In this document: positions 34,638-44,758 of the stretch, one piece after another
Position numbering within the stretch: the first letter of the stretch is position 1
Layout: every line of letters starts with the position of its first letter
Assembly: GCA_963691705.1 (NCBI GenBank)
Contig: OY829541.1
Coordinates: 15,308,564 to 15,372,563, forward strand
Source of the DNA: Viola odorata
Lineage: Eukaryota > Streptophyta > Magnoliopsida > Malpighiales > Violaceae
DNA: 64,000 nucleotides
Direction: 5' to 3'
Made by a program: the position numbers and the translations under genes
The notes under the pieces: model-generated
The model's input: only the letters and a program-made list of their open reading frames with translations
What the model was told of the DNA's origin: nothing
Database searches by the model: none

Positions 34638-35158
34638 TTAGATGGTGTTGATGCCGCAAGGGACGTTAAAGACTCCATTCGTCTTTGTTAATTGCTATTC
34701 TTTTTTACTTCAAACATTGATGCACTTCAGTTTGTAACAATTAATGACTTCAGTTTGTAACAATTAATGACGCCTTCCTTGTAATAACGTATAGAATTCT
34801 CCTTTAAATAACGATTGATGTTTGTCGCGTTATCCCTTTTCTTTGCATTATCTTGACAGCTACTAGTGGAGTTAACGCTGCGTCGCGTTATTGCGCCTGT
34901 CTTGGTTTGAAAATTGACTCCACTTTTCAAAGCATTTAATGCTTGAGATTTCCTTATTAATGCGAGAGGAGAGTCATGATGGCTAGAATACACGTGTTTG
35001 TTCGTGGGGGCGCTAGGGGTTGGCGTGCCCTAGGAATTGGTGAGATCGAAGCGTCTTCTCGCTTCTCGAGAATCATACTCATTGGTTGCGTCTTTTCTTT
35101 GTAACGCGTCACACACGCGACGACTGTTACAACAGTCATTTTGTCTGACTGCTAGGGT
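34638..35158 (+). other. Spacer between antisense genes A and B
   Basis: No gene. It contains a direct repeat of CTTCAGTTTGTAACAATTAA (34726 and 34750) and ends in the gene B promoter. Confidence 0.6.
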
Positions 35159-35165
35159 TATAAAA
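35159..35165 (+). promoter_or_regulatory. Gene B promoter: telo-box-like TAGGGTTATAAAA
   Basis: TATAAAA preceded by CTAGGGTT, 174 bp before the ATG. The second copy of gene B has TTTAGGGTTATATATAA at the same place (61786-61771, minus strand), so the TAGGGTTATA core is conserved between copies. Confidence 0.6.
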
Positions 35166-35332
35166 CCCAACACATGATTCATTTTTCCCTCTTTTGTCAT
35201 TCTATTTTCTCTTCACCTTCTCGAGCCGACTGGTGTTCTTCTTTCCATCATATGGGCGTTCTGAGTTTCTCTCCCAGAAAGGTATTTCTATCCTCATCTG
35301 TCATCTTCTTCATCTTTTCTTTATTTTTTGCC

Positions 35333-37520
35333 ATGGCTAGAAGTCGCCGTTCTCGACCCAAGTCTGTTGATGAGGAAAAAAATGAGAATATTGCTACCAC
35401 CATCACCTCCTTAGCCATACTTCAAGAGCATTTAACTAAACACAATGCCCATATTCCCGAGGATTTGACGGTTTTCGTTGCCTCTGATTCAATGCGTCTT
35501 AATAGTGTATTACCCGACAAGAGTAGGCTTTTGTATGCCAAGATGTTTGGCTACAGTTTTCAATTTCCTCTCAATTCTTTTATTGAAAGCTTGTTTGTTG
35601 CTCTGGATGTGAATCCTGTTCAGTTAACTCCCAACACGTACTGTTGTGTTTACGCGTTTCTAGAACTCTGTAAATTCAAAGGGATTACCTCTCCTTCCCT
35701 TTTATTACTTAAATCGCTTTTTCAATTGTATAGCCGTAGGGGTGTGATAGCGATATCGCCCCGTTATGACGATGACTCGCTTAAACCCTTCACCTGGAAG
35801 CTCCTGCACCTTAAGTCTTCCATTGAAGATTGGAAAAATGAATTTTTTGTCAATGAACTGCCTATCCCTCGGTGGCGGACCGGTTTTAATCGCAATATCC
35901 GGGATAGTGCCTGGGGTCAACGGGGGGTTCTTCCTTCACCTGAGCAAGGCTGGTTAGACAAACTGCTCGAATTGGACATCAGCGTTCACACTCGCCACCT
36001 GCCGTGCGGGACTGATATTCGAGCCTGTGTTGAAAGTGAGTGTTGTGCCATTTCCTTTGTAATTTCAGGCGATACTAACGCTGACGTTATATCGTGATTG
36101 TGCAGTTCCTGGGCCTGGTTGGAAGCCTGAAAGCGTTAGGAGATGGGAGAGAAGGGCTCTAAAAAGAAAGGAGATAGAGGAAATTGCTGCCATTGTCGCC
36201 GCGGTTGCTAATCCAGTCGTTCCACCCACTACGACTGTAAATCCTGTCCAAGCGTCTTCTTCTCCGGTCGGTGAGGGAACTAGCACTATTCCCGTTTCTA
36301 TTCCGGCTGTATCCGTTGTTGTCGCTTCTACTCAGGCGTCTTCTTCCCGGGTTCCCACAAAAAGAAAAAAGAAGAAGACAAGACGCGTTGCCGCCCTTAC
36401 CCCACCTTCGAACGCGACAGCTTCTTCGGAGGTGTCGATTAGCGATATTGCCATTGTAGACATTTCTTTTGTGATTGTGTTATCTCGACCATTGCTTCTT
36501 AACGCTCTTTAGTATTTCCTTTTGATTTCTTACCCTTTCTCAATGTTTCTTTCTGCAGAATACCACTGTTGCCTCTGCCCACTTGTTGCGAACAAACAAC
36601 ATGGACCTGACCCATGTGTTTCGACATCCTGACAAGAGACCGCGACATGACGGGGAAAACGCGAACTTATCAACGGGCCCCGTTATTAATGAAGGGGGAA
36701 ATGTTACCGTTTTTGCTTCGATGACGCCTTCCAACGGTCAATCTTCTAACCCTTTGGGAGCTGTGGGAGTTTCTGAGTCCTTTGATGCTTCACCCAATTC
36801 CTTCGGCTCATCACTTCATCCTTCCTTCTCCCACGTCATGGGCTTTAATGAGGACTTAACGGGGGCCGGTTTTCCAACCTTTCAATCTCATGGCTCCTTT
36901 GGGCTTCACGGGGGCACTTCCTCTAGTCAACCTCCATCTCCAACTACTCTGTTTTTTGTTCTCTCCAATGCCTCGATGTATAGGCCTGGTGGGGTTATTG
37001 CGCCCCATCTCATGGCTGATTTGAGTTCGATGGAGTCTGGTCCCGTTACTCATCAACTTGACTTGAGTAATCTGCGCAGATCTGGATTCGCGGCTGTTGG
37101 GGGCGACAGTTCCACCGCGGTTTCTTCTTTCCTAGCTGCTTATGAGTTATCATCCCCTGAGGAGGCATTTCTTTCTCGGCCCGCTGACGAGCAAATAGGC
37201 TCAGTGCGTGCCACCTTGTTCTCTTCTTTCTCCCAGTTCCACTACTGGGCCCAGCATATGTCACACAAGGTTGTCTCTCTTACCTCTACCTCAGACGGGC
37301 TTTATGTCGCTCATCGTCAGCTTTCCGAAGAGCTTACAAAGGAGCAAGAAGAAAGGAAGAAACTGTCAGGGGAATGTCAAAAGTTGGTACGAGCCTTAGC
37401 GATGGCCAAGAAGGACTTGAAGGATGCTAGAGAGCAGGAGGCCGTTAGGGTGTCTGATCTTGACGCTGCTCTGACAGCAGAAAAAGCTAAGAGTGTCGCC
37501 ACTGTGGTTGTCCTTTTTCA
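35333..37520 (+). pseudogene. Antisense gene B (gypsy-type transposon family), 3'-cut
   Basis: Exon 1 35333-36035: MARSRRSRPKSVDEEKN, then LTVFVASDSMRLNS, KMFGYSFQFPLNSF, DVNPVQLTPNTYC, FQLYSRRGVIAISPRYDDDS and EDWKNEFFVNELP, a good likeness to the plant 'putative gypsy type transposon' domain. Intron 36036-36105 (GTGAGT...TGTGCAG), phase 1. Exon 2 reads PGPGWKPESVRRWERRALKRK and a later KRKKKKTRR basic motif. A second intron ends in TTCTGCAG (36558), and exon 3 carries a Ser/Pro/Gly-rich region and a coiled coil (EELTKEQEERKKLSGECQKL). Similarity stops near 37520, 28 bp before an LTR, so the C-terminus is missing. Exon 1 has no internal stop. Confidence 0.78.
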
Positions 37521-37548
37521 CGCTGTCCCTCTTTTCTTCGATCTCCCA

Positions 37549-38525
37549 TGATAAGATAGTAGCATCAGTGTTACCGTGATGATGCTGATAATAAGCCTAA
37601 GTGTCGCTTGCAAGGCTGCTATCATATAGTCCATAGAATCATAGATGCTGATGACGGACATTATGCAGGACGTCGCGACATGACTTAATCACGCACATTT
37701 CATTGTCGAGGTAGAATAACGTCACTTAGCAGATAGCTCCAGAAATAGATCTCATAGGAGTAAATTATCATAGACAATATTACCCACGATGCATAGCACA
37801 TAACCTGCTGTCGCGAGAGAAGAAGATGTGGTGCTATAACCATGTATGTCTTCAAACCGGCGGTATCCTTCCAGAGGCGTTACAGCCTCGAACACTACTA
37901 TTGTCTCCGTCGAAGAGATAACTCAATCTATAAGATGTCATCCAGGATGAGTATCTTCATAATGATACCGCACTAATCGTAAATATTCTCGATCAGTGGC
38001 GAAGAATTCCATATAGATGCGGACGTATCACTTTTCCGTAGGAATAGCTGTCAATGAGATATAACACATACGTTCTCCTGATGGTATTTCTCTGATAACA
38101 ATAGAGACAATTTCAGGGTTGTTATCGTCCTTACAATCGGCGTTGAGGACGGAACCTTGTAGCCTCTAGTCTCACGCGTCATCTATCCACACGCATGGTG
38201 TTATCCCATCCCAAGTCAGCCATGACGTCACTTGAAGCTATCGTCCATGACGTCACTCGAAGCGTTATCTTCCCTAGATAACGCCTACCCTCTAGAGGTA
38301 ACGCCCTCGCTTGACCTATAAATACCCCACCATTCGAAACACAAGGTAAGCCTAAGATCACTACTGGAACCCCTACCATTTTGAACAACCACACTAACTT
38401 AAGCATCAGAGTGTCTACGCCGAAGCCCCCCCTCCGGCGCCTTGCAGGCACACTCGACGGCAACTACAGTGACTCCAAGCAGCCCTAATCCTCACCCCGA
38501 TCATCCAGAACTTCGAATCTTATCA
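37549..38525 (+). repeat. 5' LTR, copy 1
   Basis: 977 bp, beginning TGATAAGA and ending TCTTATCA, an exact 8-bp inverted terminus. TATAAATA lies at 38317-38324. The part 38160-38455 is present inverted at 30078-30350. Confidence 0.8.
38317..38324 (+). promoter_or_regulatory. LTR TATA box
   Basis: TATAAATA within the LTR; also conserved in the inverted LTR fragment (30217-30211). Confidence 0.6.
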
Positions 38526-38528
38526 AAC

Positions 38529-38548
38529 TGGTGCTTTCATTGAGAGCC
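38529..38548 (+). promoter_or_regulatory. Primer binding site
   Basis: TGGTGCTTTCATTGAGAGCC three bases after the LTR end. The tRNA it pairs with was not determined; the placement is that of a PBS. Confidence 0.6.
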
Positions 38549-38612
38549 TTAGTTTATTAAGTGAGCATCCTTAATAGCCAGGCTCCGTTTTTCCAGGAAG
38601 ATCGGAACGATC

Positions 38613-40405
38613 ATGGCTTCTGATTTGGAGTCCACGCGACCTTCATCCTCTAACATTCCTTTTGCGATCCGTAGACAACTATTTCCTTTCGCCACTACTG
38701 ACGATTCTACTACGATGCAGGAAATTACCTGGGAATCTTCAGATCTCTCCTTTATGTCAGTAGGAGGAACGCCTTCCTCCCAGATGAACATCTCTCTATC
38801 CTAGATGGCGGGATCTAGTTTTTGTACTCCACCTCCGAGGGGATTCATGCTGAACAGCGTAAGCAACCCCCTCGTGAGTGAAATATCTGCCCTTCATGCT
38901 CAGCTGGATTATTTGACCGAGCTGGCTGCAAGGATTACACCAGATGCTTCTAGGTCGAGTGTTCCTCCCCAGGTTATTTTCACATAATCTATTGTCACCA
39001 AACGACCCTTATCGCCTCTGCAACACGGAAATATTCCGTCGGCCTTGCCCGCGACAGATACACCAATTAGCCTTGTGCAACTCGCTCAGGGGCGAGTGGA
39101 GCCTTACGTGCCACAAGTGCCATAAATTCCCATCTCTCAAGGAGAAAGACGGCTTGATGAGTACATAGATCGTTGGGACGGTCGACGAGAAGAAGTGGAT
39201 AGAAATATATCCCCTAAACGCAGTGAGAGATCTAGTAGTAGAAGACACCGAACCCGCTCGCCAAGAAGCCGCAGCCAGTCTCCAAGGCGACATCACACTC
39301 TAGATCCACGAAATCGGAAGCGTCTCCCCCTCGCCATACACGTGAAATCCTTGACGACACCTCAAGTCACCCATTCAGCCATCGTATAAGGCGTCACAGG
39401 GTCAGCCAACACGTGAAACTACCCACAGAGTCCTATGATGGTACCAGAGATCCCGTTTCTCACCTTAACAAGGTGAAAGACTTTATACAATTTCAGACCC
39501 ACAACTATGTAGCTTTGTGCCAAATATTTGTCATGACATTGTCAGGAGTTGCACGCCTCTGGTTTGAAGGTCTCCCTGGCGGATCTATTGACAGTTTCTC
39601 GCAGCTGGAGTGTAAATTTCGAAGCCGATTCAGTACCGCGGTCCCCATTAGGAAATCTGCTGCAGCATTATTCGATATACACCGAAAACCTCAGGAATCT
39701 TTGAAGGATTTGCTTAGTCGCTTCGATATGGAGATGTCGTTAATGTCGGGTGTTACCATTGATTTCGCTATAGAAGCCTTGAAGCAAAACTGCCGCTATG
39801 GGAAATTGAGAGACACGTTAATGGTGGACCCCCCGGTGATTTTGGACGCATTAAGGCTGAAAGCCCATAATTATGCAAGGAGGGAAGAAGAGGAAAATAG
39901 GGACAGAACTCGAAATGTGCCACCAGATGCGTCTCAAGTCCCAAACGCTCCTACCACCACAACTTCTGAGGATCGTTTTATCGACGATTACGCTCAGCGA
40001 AAAGATCATATTCCTAAGACCTCCAATCAGCGACGAGGCAACTTTTCGAGGGGAAAGTCTGGCAACTCCCCGATGCGGCGACAGGGGGATCCTCCCAAGG
40101 GCCGGGTGTATGACCCGGACCTTCCTTCCCTCATTTTACCAAGAGCGGAAATATTAGCGATTGTGGAACAGCGGAACCTACCTATTCATTACCCAGCCCC
40201 CGTGAAGCCTGGAGTAGTCATGGGAGGAAGGGAAAATGCCTTTTGTAAGTTTCACAAAGTTAAGGGACACTCTACGGAAGTATGCAGAGAATTAAAGCTA
40301 GCGATAGAACGTCTAGTAGAGGAAGGTTATCTCGGAAAATTTGCCACTAAGACAAGAGAGGAAGCCAGGAATAACCCCACGAATAGAGCGAATGATAACA
40401 GATAA
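38613..40405 (+). pseudogene. Gag, Tat-like copy 1
   Basis: N-terminus from ATG 38613 (MASDLESTRPSSSN) continues in one frame with stops at 38802, 38986, 39123 and about 39387, then shifts to the frame of the core near 39410. The N-terminal part ends in an Arg/Ser-rich stretch (SSSRRHRTRSPRSRSQSPRR). The core is of the Retrotrans_gag type: LPTESYDGTRDPVSHLNKVK, QIFVMTLSGVARLWFEGLP, FRSRFSTAVPIRKSA, PQESLKDLLSRFDMEM. A single knuckle-like CKFHKVKGHSTEVC lies near 40236. The product would form the retroelement particle. A TAA at 40403 separates it from protease in the same frame. Confidence 0.88.
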
Positions 40406-41118
40406 GAACCTCCTTACGCTCCAGAAAATAACGCTACTTCTTCTAGGAGAGGTAGGGAAACACTCATGGTTGATGACAACGATATCCCTATCATCAACAT
40501 CATAGCCGGAGGCACGCCCTACCTAGATGAACCCGCACATTTGACGCCCGCGGCAGGAGATAAGCAGAAGGGGGAGGGCGCGGTAATAAAAAATAAAGCA
40601 ATAAGCGCCTTAGATCGAATGGTGTTATCATTTTCCGAAGAGGACGAGAAAGGTGTTATTTATCCACACAATGATGTGTTAGTGGTCACACCCGTTATCA
40701 CTAATCACGGAGCCAGAAGAACTCTCATTGACAATGGAAGTGCTATGAACTTATTTTCATTGGAAGCCTACAACCTTATGAAGCACCCCGATAACGAGTT
40801 AACGCCTTGCAAGAAGCCAATAATTGGAGTAGATGGAGTCCCAATCCCAGTGACTGGGGTAACCACCCTGCCAGTATACTTTAGAGATGATACCTCCAAG
40901 CGGTCAGAGGAGCTGCTATTCCTGGTCGTGGACCTAAATCTGCCCTATAATGCTATACTTGGACAAACTTTCCTCAACCGCTTCGGAGTAGCGATATCCC
41001 CGAAGCATTTGAGAATGAAATATCGCTCCTGGGATTGGGTGGTCTCAATCAAAGGTAATCAGAAATTGGCGGCTGAGTGTTACCTACTCATGACTCAGAA
41101 GAGTTGTGATAGGTACGT
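40406..41118 (+). pseudogene. Aspartic protease, Tat-like copy 1
   Basis: Same frame as gag after one TAA. Active-site motif RTLIDNGSAMNLFSL (D-N-G-S in place of the usual D-S/T-G), flap-like region and AILGQTFLNRFGVAISP near the end. It would cleave the polyprotein. The frame runs out in a GTGTGTGT tract at 41115-41126; slippage there accounts for the loss of phase with RT. Confidence 0.85.
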
Positions 41119-43115
41119 GTGTGTGTAACGGTAGATCCGTACGAACAGAATGATGAGAAACACACTCAGCCCGTAGACAAGATGATACCCGTGCTAGTTA
41201 ACGGGACCGGCGAAGTGAGTTTCCTGGTTAGCAAAAAACTTAGCTCAGAAGAAAACCTTCAACTAGCTCAGCTGTTGAACAAATGTAAAGGAGAATTCGC
41301 ATGGAAGCCTACGGACATGCCAGGTATCTCACGAGAGGTAGCGGAACATCGACTCAATGTTGACCCCGGCATCAAGCCAGTCCAGCAGAAACTACACGCG
41401 TTTTCTGCTGACAAAGCGTTAGCCGTTGACAAAGAAGTGGCCAAGCTTCTAGACGCAGACTTTATCCGAGAAGTTCAATATCCAACCTGGTTAGCTAACC
41501 CGGTCCTCGTTCCAAAGCCCAACGGAGATTGGTGCATGTGCATCGATTTCACCGACTTGAATGATGTCTGTCCCAAAGATTGCTACCCGCTCCCTTGAAT
41601 TGATAAGTTAGTCGATCAGACTACCGGGTATGCTTATCTAAGCTCATTAGACGCCAACTCTGGGTACCATCAATCCCCATGGCCGTCGAGGATGAAGAAA
41701 AAACTACTTTCATCACTCCAAAAGCCACTTATTGCTACACAGCGATGCCGTTTAGGCTGAAGAACGCAGGAGCAACCTTCCAACGTATGGCGAACAAAAT
41801 ATTCAAAAAGCAAATTGGAAAGAACGTAGAGGCCTACGTTGACGACATACTAGTCAAGAGCCGAATCTTCCAGGAACACTTGCTCGACCTGAAAGAAGTT
41901 TTTGATGTAATGAGAGAATACCAAACTGAACCCCCGTAAATGCATGTTTGCATTTCAAACGGGTAAATTTTTAAGCTATGTGGTCAGCCAGAAGGGTATC
42001 CAGCCCAATCTCTCGAAAGTCAAGGCTATGCAGGACATGATATCTCCTCGAACCGTCAAAGAGGTACAAAAACTAACAGGGCATGTTATCACCCTAGGAC
42101 GGTTCATCTCCAAGCAGGGTGAGAGGTGCCTCCCTTTTTTCAAGGTCATACGCAAAAAAGCTCCTTTCGGGTGGACAACGGAATGCGAAGAGGCGTTTAT
42201 GGGCCTAAAAACTTATTTATCGTCTGACTTAGTGTTAACAAGGCCTGAACTGGGAGATACCTTGTATTTATACCTTGGTGTTGCCGATGAAGTGGTTAGT
42301 GTTGTCCTTGTGCGAGACGACAACCATCTGCACTACCCGGTGTATTTCGTAAGTCATGTTTTGAAAGATGCCGAGCTGCGATATTATCGCATCGAGAAAG
42401 TAGCATTTGCACTGGTGCAAGCCACGAGGAAAATGGATAGATATTTCCAAGCTCATCCCGTCATCGTACTCATGAATCAACCTTTGAAAAGGATATTCAG
42501 GAAACCCGAATCTTCAAGGAGAATGCTGATTTGGGCTATTGAACTTGAGCAATATAGGTTGCGATATAAATCCTGACCATCTGTGAAAGCCCAAGTTTTA
42601 GCAGACTTTAGAGTTAAGTGCACCTTTACAGAAGATCCCCTGACAGATTTAGCCGAAGAGGAAAAAGATAACCTGGATCTCCCATTCCTGGAAACTTACA
42701 CTGACTTATGGGTCATCCACGTGGACGGGGCTAAGAATCAAGAATCAGCCGGAGCTGGGATCTTCATGATCGGACCGCGCGATATACATATACGATACGC
42801 CATTAGAATCCTACAGCCGTTATCTAATAATGCAGCAGAGTGTGAGGCACTATTGGCTGGACTTAGGATAGGAAGAAGCTTCTATGGTAAAGCCATACAC
42901 GATACGGGGATGATGGGAGACTTGCGACTAAAGATCTGTGGAGATTCCAAGTTGATAATAGATCAAGTCCTAGGACACTCCCAGGCCAGAGAACCCATCA
43001 TGGTGCAATACCTCGCCAAGGTAAAGCGTGAATTACTAGAAATAAAGAAAAGTGGCATGCAAGTCAGCTTTGAGCACATCCCTCGAGAGGATAACGCTGA
43101 GGCAGACAACCTTGC
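41119..43115 (+). pseudogene. Reverse transcriptase-RNase H, copy 1 (5' part)
   Basis: RT blocks in order: EHRLNVDPGIKP, ADFIREVQYPTWLANPVLVP, CIDFTDLNDVCPKD, GYAYLSSLDANSGYHQ, TPKATYCYTAMPFRLKNAG and the catalytic YVDDILVKS. Then RISKQGERCLPFF-like thumb and a first RNase H, followed by an archaeal-type RNase H with IHVDGAKNQESAGAG, NNAAECEALLAGL and GDSKLIIDQ. Disruptions: TGA at 41596, a one-base loss near 41671, TAA at 41937 with frame change, TGA at 42574. It ends within ADNLA at 43115, where an Athila-like element is inserted; the frame resumes at 48691. Confidence 0.88.
43111..43115. repeat. Target site duplication CTTGC (left)
   Basis: CTTGC before the LTR start TGATCG; repeated at 48691-48695 after the LTR end CTATCA. 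The host codons read on in phase across the duplication. Confidence 0.9.
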
Positions 43116-44744
43116 TGATCGTCAGTCAAATATACTTAAATTTATCCTGATGCCTAAATGCACAAATTAATGTGTATAGAGCAAGACAGGGTCGAACTGC
43201 AGAGATTGAAGGAATGAATTGCTAGTGAACAAGTATGACAAGGCAATATGCAACAGATCTAACCAAAGTAACAATAAAATGGGGGGTTTTATGTTGATTA
43301 ATAAATTAATCAACGCAGAGTAGGTGAGCTAACAAAACAGAATTGGAAAGTACTTATCTAGGGCACAAAAGTAAATCGTAATCCAGGGCAAGAGATGTAA
43401 ATTGTATTCCAGAGCAAGAGATGTAAACAGATCGAATGCAGGAAAAGTAATGAAAATGATATTAATCAAATAGGACGAGATCTCAGCGAAAGGTGCTCCC
43501 TTGGGTTGTTTTCTAGGCCGGCTAGTGATCGGTGCAGAGGTTTTCCAGACTCATGTGCAGATCTGCTATAGGGACCGCGTTTCCACACCGCATCCCCTGC
43601 TTACCTTCGTAGATAAAAGTCACCCCCCGTTTCCACATATGAGGTGACCTTGACGTTCAGCCATCCTCCCAGCTACCTTCCTTATCATCAAAAGGTAGCC
43701 TTGACCGTCCGGCCTGTCACGGGCTCGAAGTAGGGAGGCTAAATATAGAACGCCCATGAAGGAGAGGTAAGACAGATCTAGGGCGCGATAGCTCAGCTTG
43801 TCAGACTCGTATCGCATACCCTAGATAACTGTTTACCCCTAGGTGAGGCCTCTCGCGCTGCCTCCCCTAGGTGTCTGCTCCAACTCCAGGGCTTCGCGTC
43901 AGTTATAACCCTGGAATATGACGTTACTCATGCAGAAATACTAAAATATGATCAAGCTCTTAACATTTCTAGACAAACATGGAATTAAATCGGTAAACAG
44001 TTATGTGTCACAAGAGAATATGTTAAGCATGCATTAGACCTCTTAGCCGAACCCTACAACCCGTGGAACACCCTTCACCAAGAAAGGGGTATTTAGCTAC
44101 TCATACTATAATATAAACACTAGGTAGATATAATCATGCAATGATAAACTAAAGAAAGTAAAAAGGGAGTAGAGTAAACCGGTAGATTAATTAATAATCG
44201 AAGAGGAAAGTTGTTGACAATGACTGCTCTTGATCGAGAAGAGGAGATGATCCCCAGAAAATAAATACTGAAACTAAAGTAAGAAATTATCGTTGGAACA
44301 GCCGTCCTTACAAAAACCCTAAAACTATGCTTATATAGCCTAAACTAGCTAGGAGACAAAAACAGCTAAGGGCAATGAGGGCGTGAAAACACATGTCCTT
44401 ACAAAAGGAATATTCTGGGATCCCTGACACGCCTGATGCCTTCTGGAAACGCCTGGGATTCCGTGCGGATCCCAGAAGATGCTTTCTTTGGAAGAAGGCT
44501 CAGAACTGTCGAGGCCTTGAGACAGCGCACTGGTCTAGTTCGCGTCGAGGTCTTGACAACATTCTTTCTTCTAGGCCTGGAAAATGGAAGTCCTCAGAAA
44601 TGCTCTAAAATCGCTTCTTTTCGGCCTTTTCCCTCCTTTGATGCTAATCTGCAAATAAGAGTGAAATGAGGGTCAAATGGTGACTTCGAGCCCCCGAAAG
44701 AGCTAGAAAAGAAGGTAAAATCATGACCATGAAACGTGCTATCA
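43116..44744 (-). repeat. 3' LTR of the Athila-like element
   Basis: 1629 bp; in minus orientation starts TGATAGCACG and ends GACTGACGATCA. Its first 224 bp match the 5' LTR remnant base for base except for a few changes. ORFs at 43620-43817 and 44393-44669 are not genes. Confidence 0.85.
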
Positions 44745-44758
44745 AACATCCCCACACT
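44745..44758 (-). promoter_or_regulatory. Polypurine tract
   Basis: AGTGTGGGGATGTT immediately upstream (minus strand) of the 3' LTR start TGATAG; primes plus-strand DNA synthesis in LTR elements. Confidence 0.75.

Noticed and set aside
38179..38463. 94-codon minus ORF similar to the 30035-30301 ORF
   Set aside because: Both are translations of the same LTR sequence in opposite orientation; similarity reflects the repeat, not a gene.
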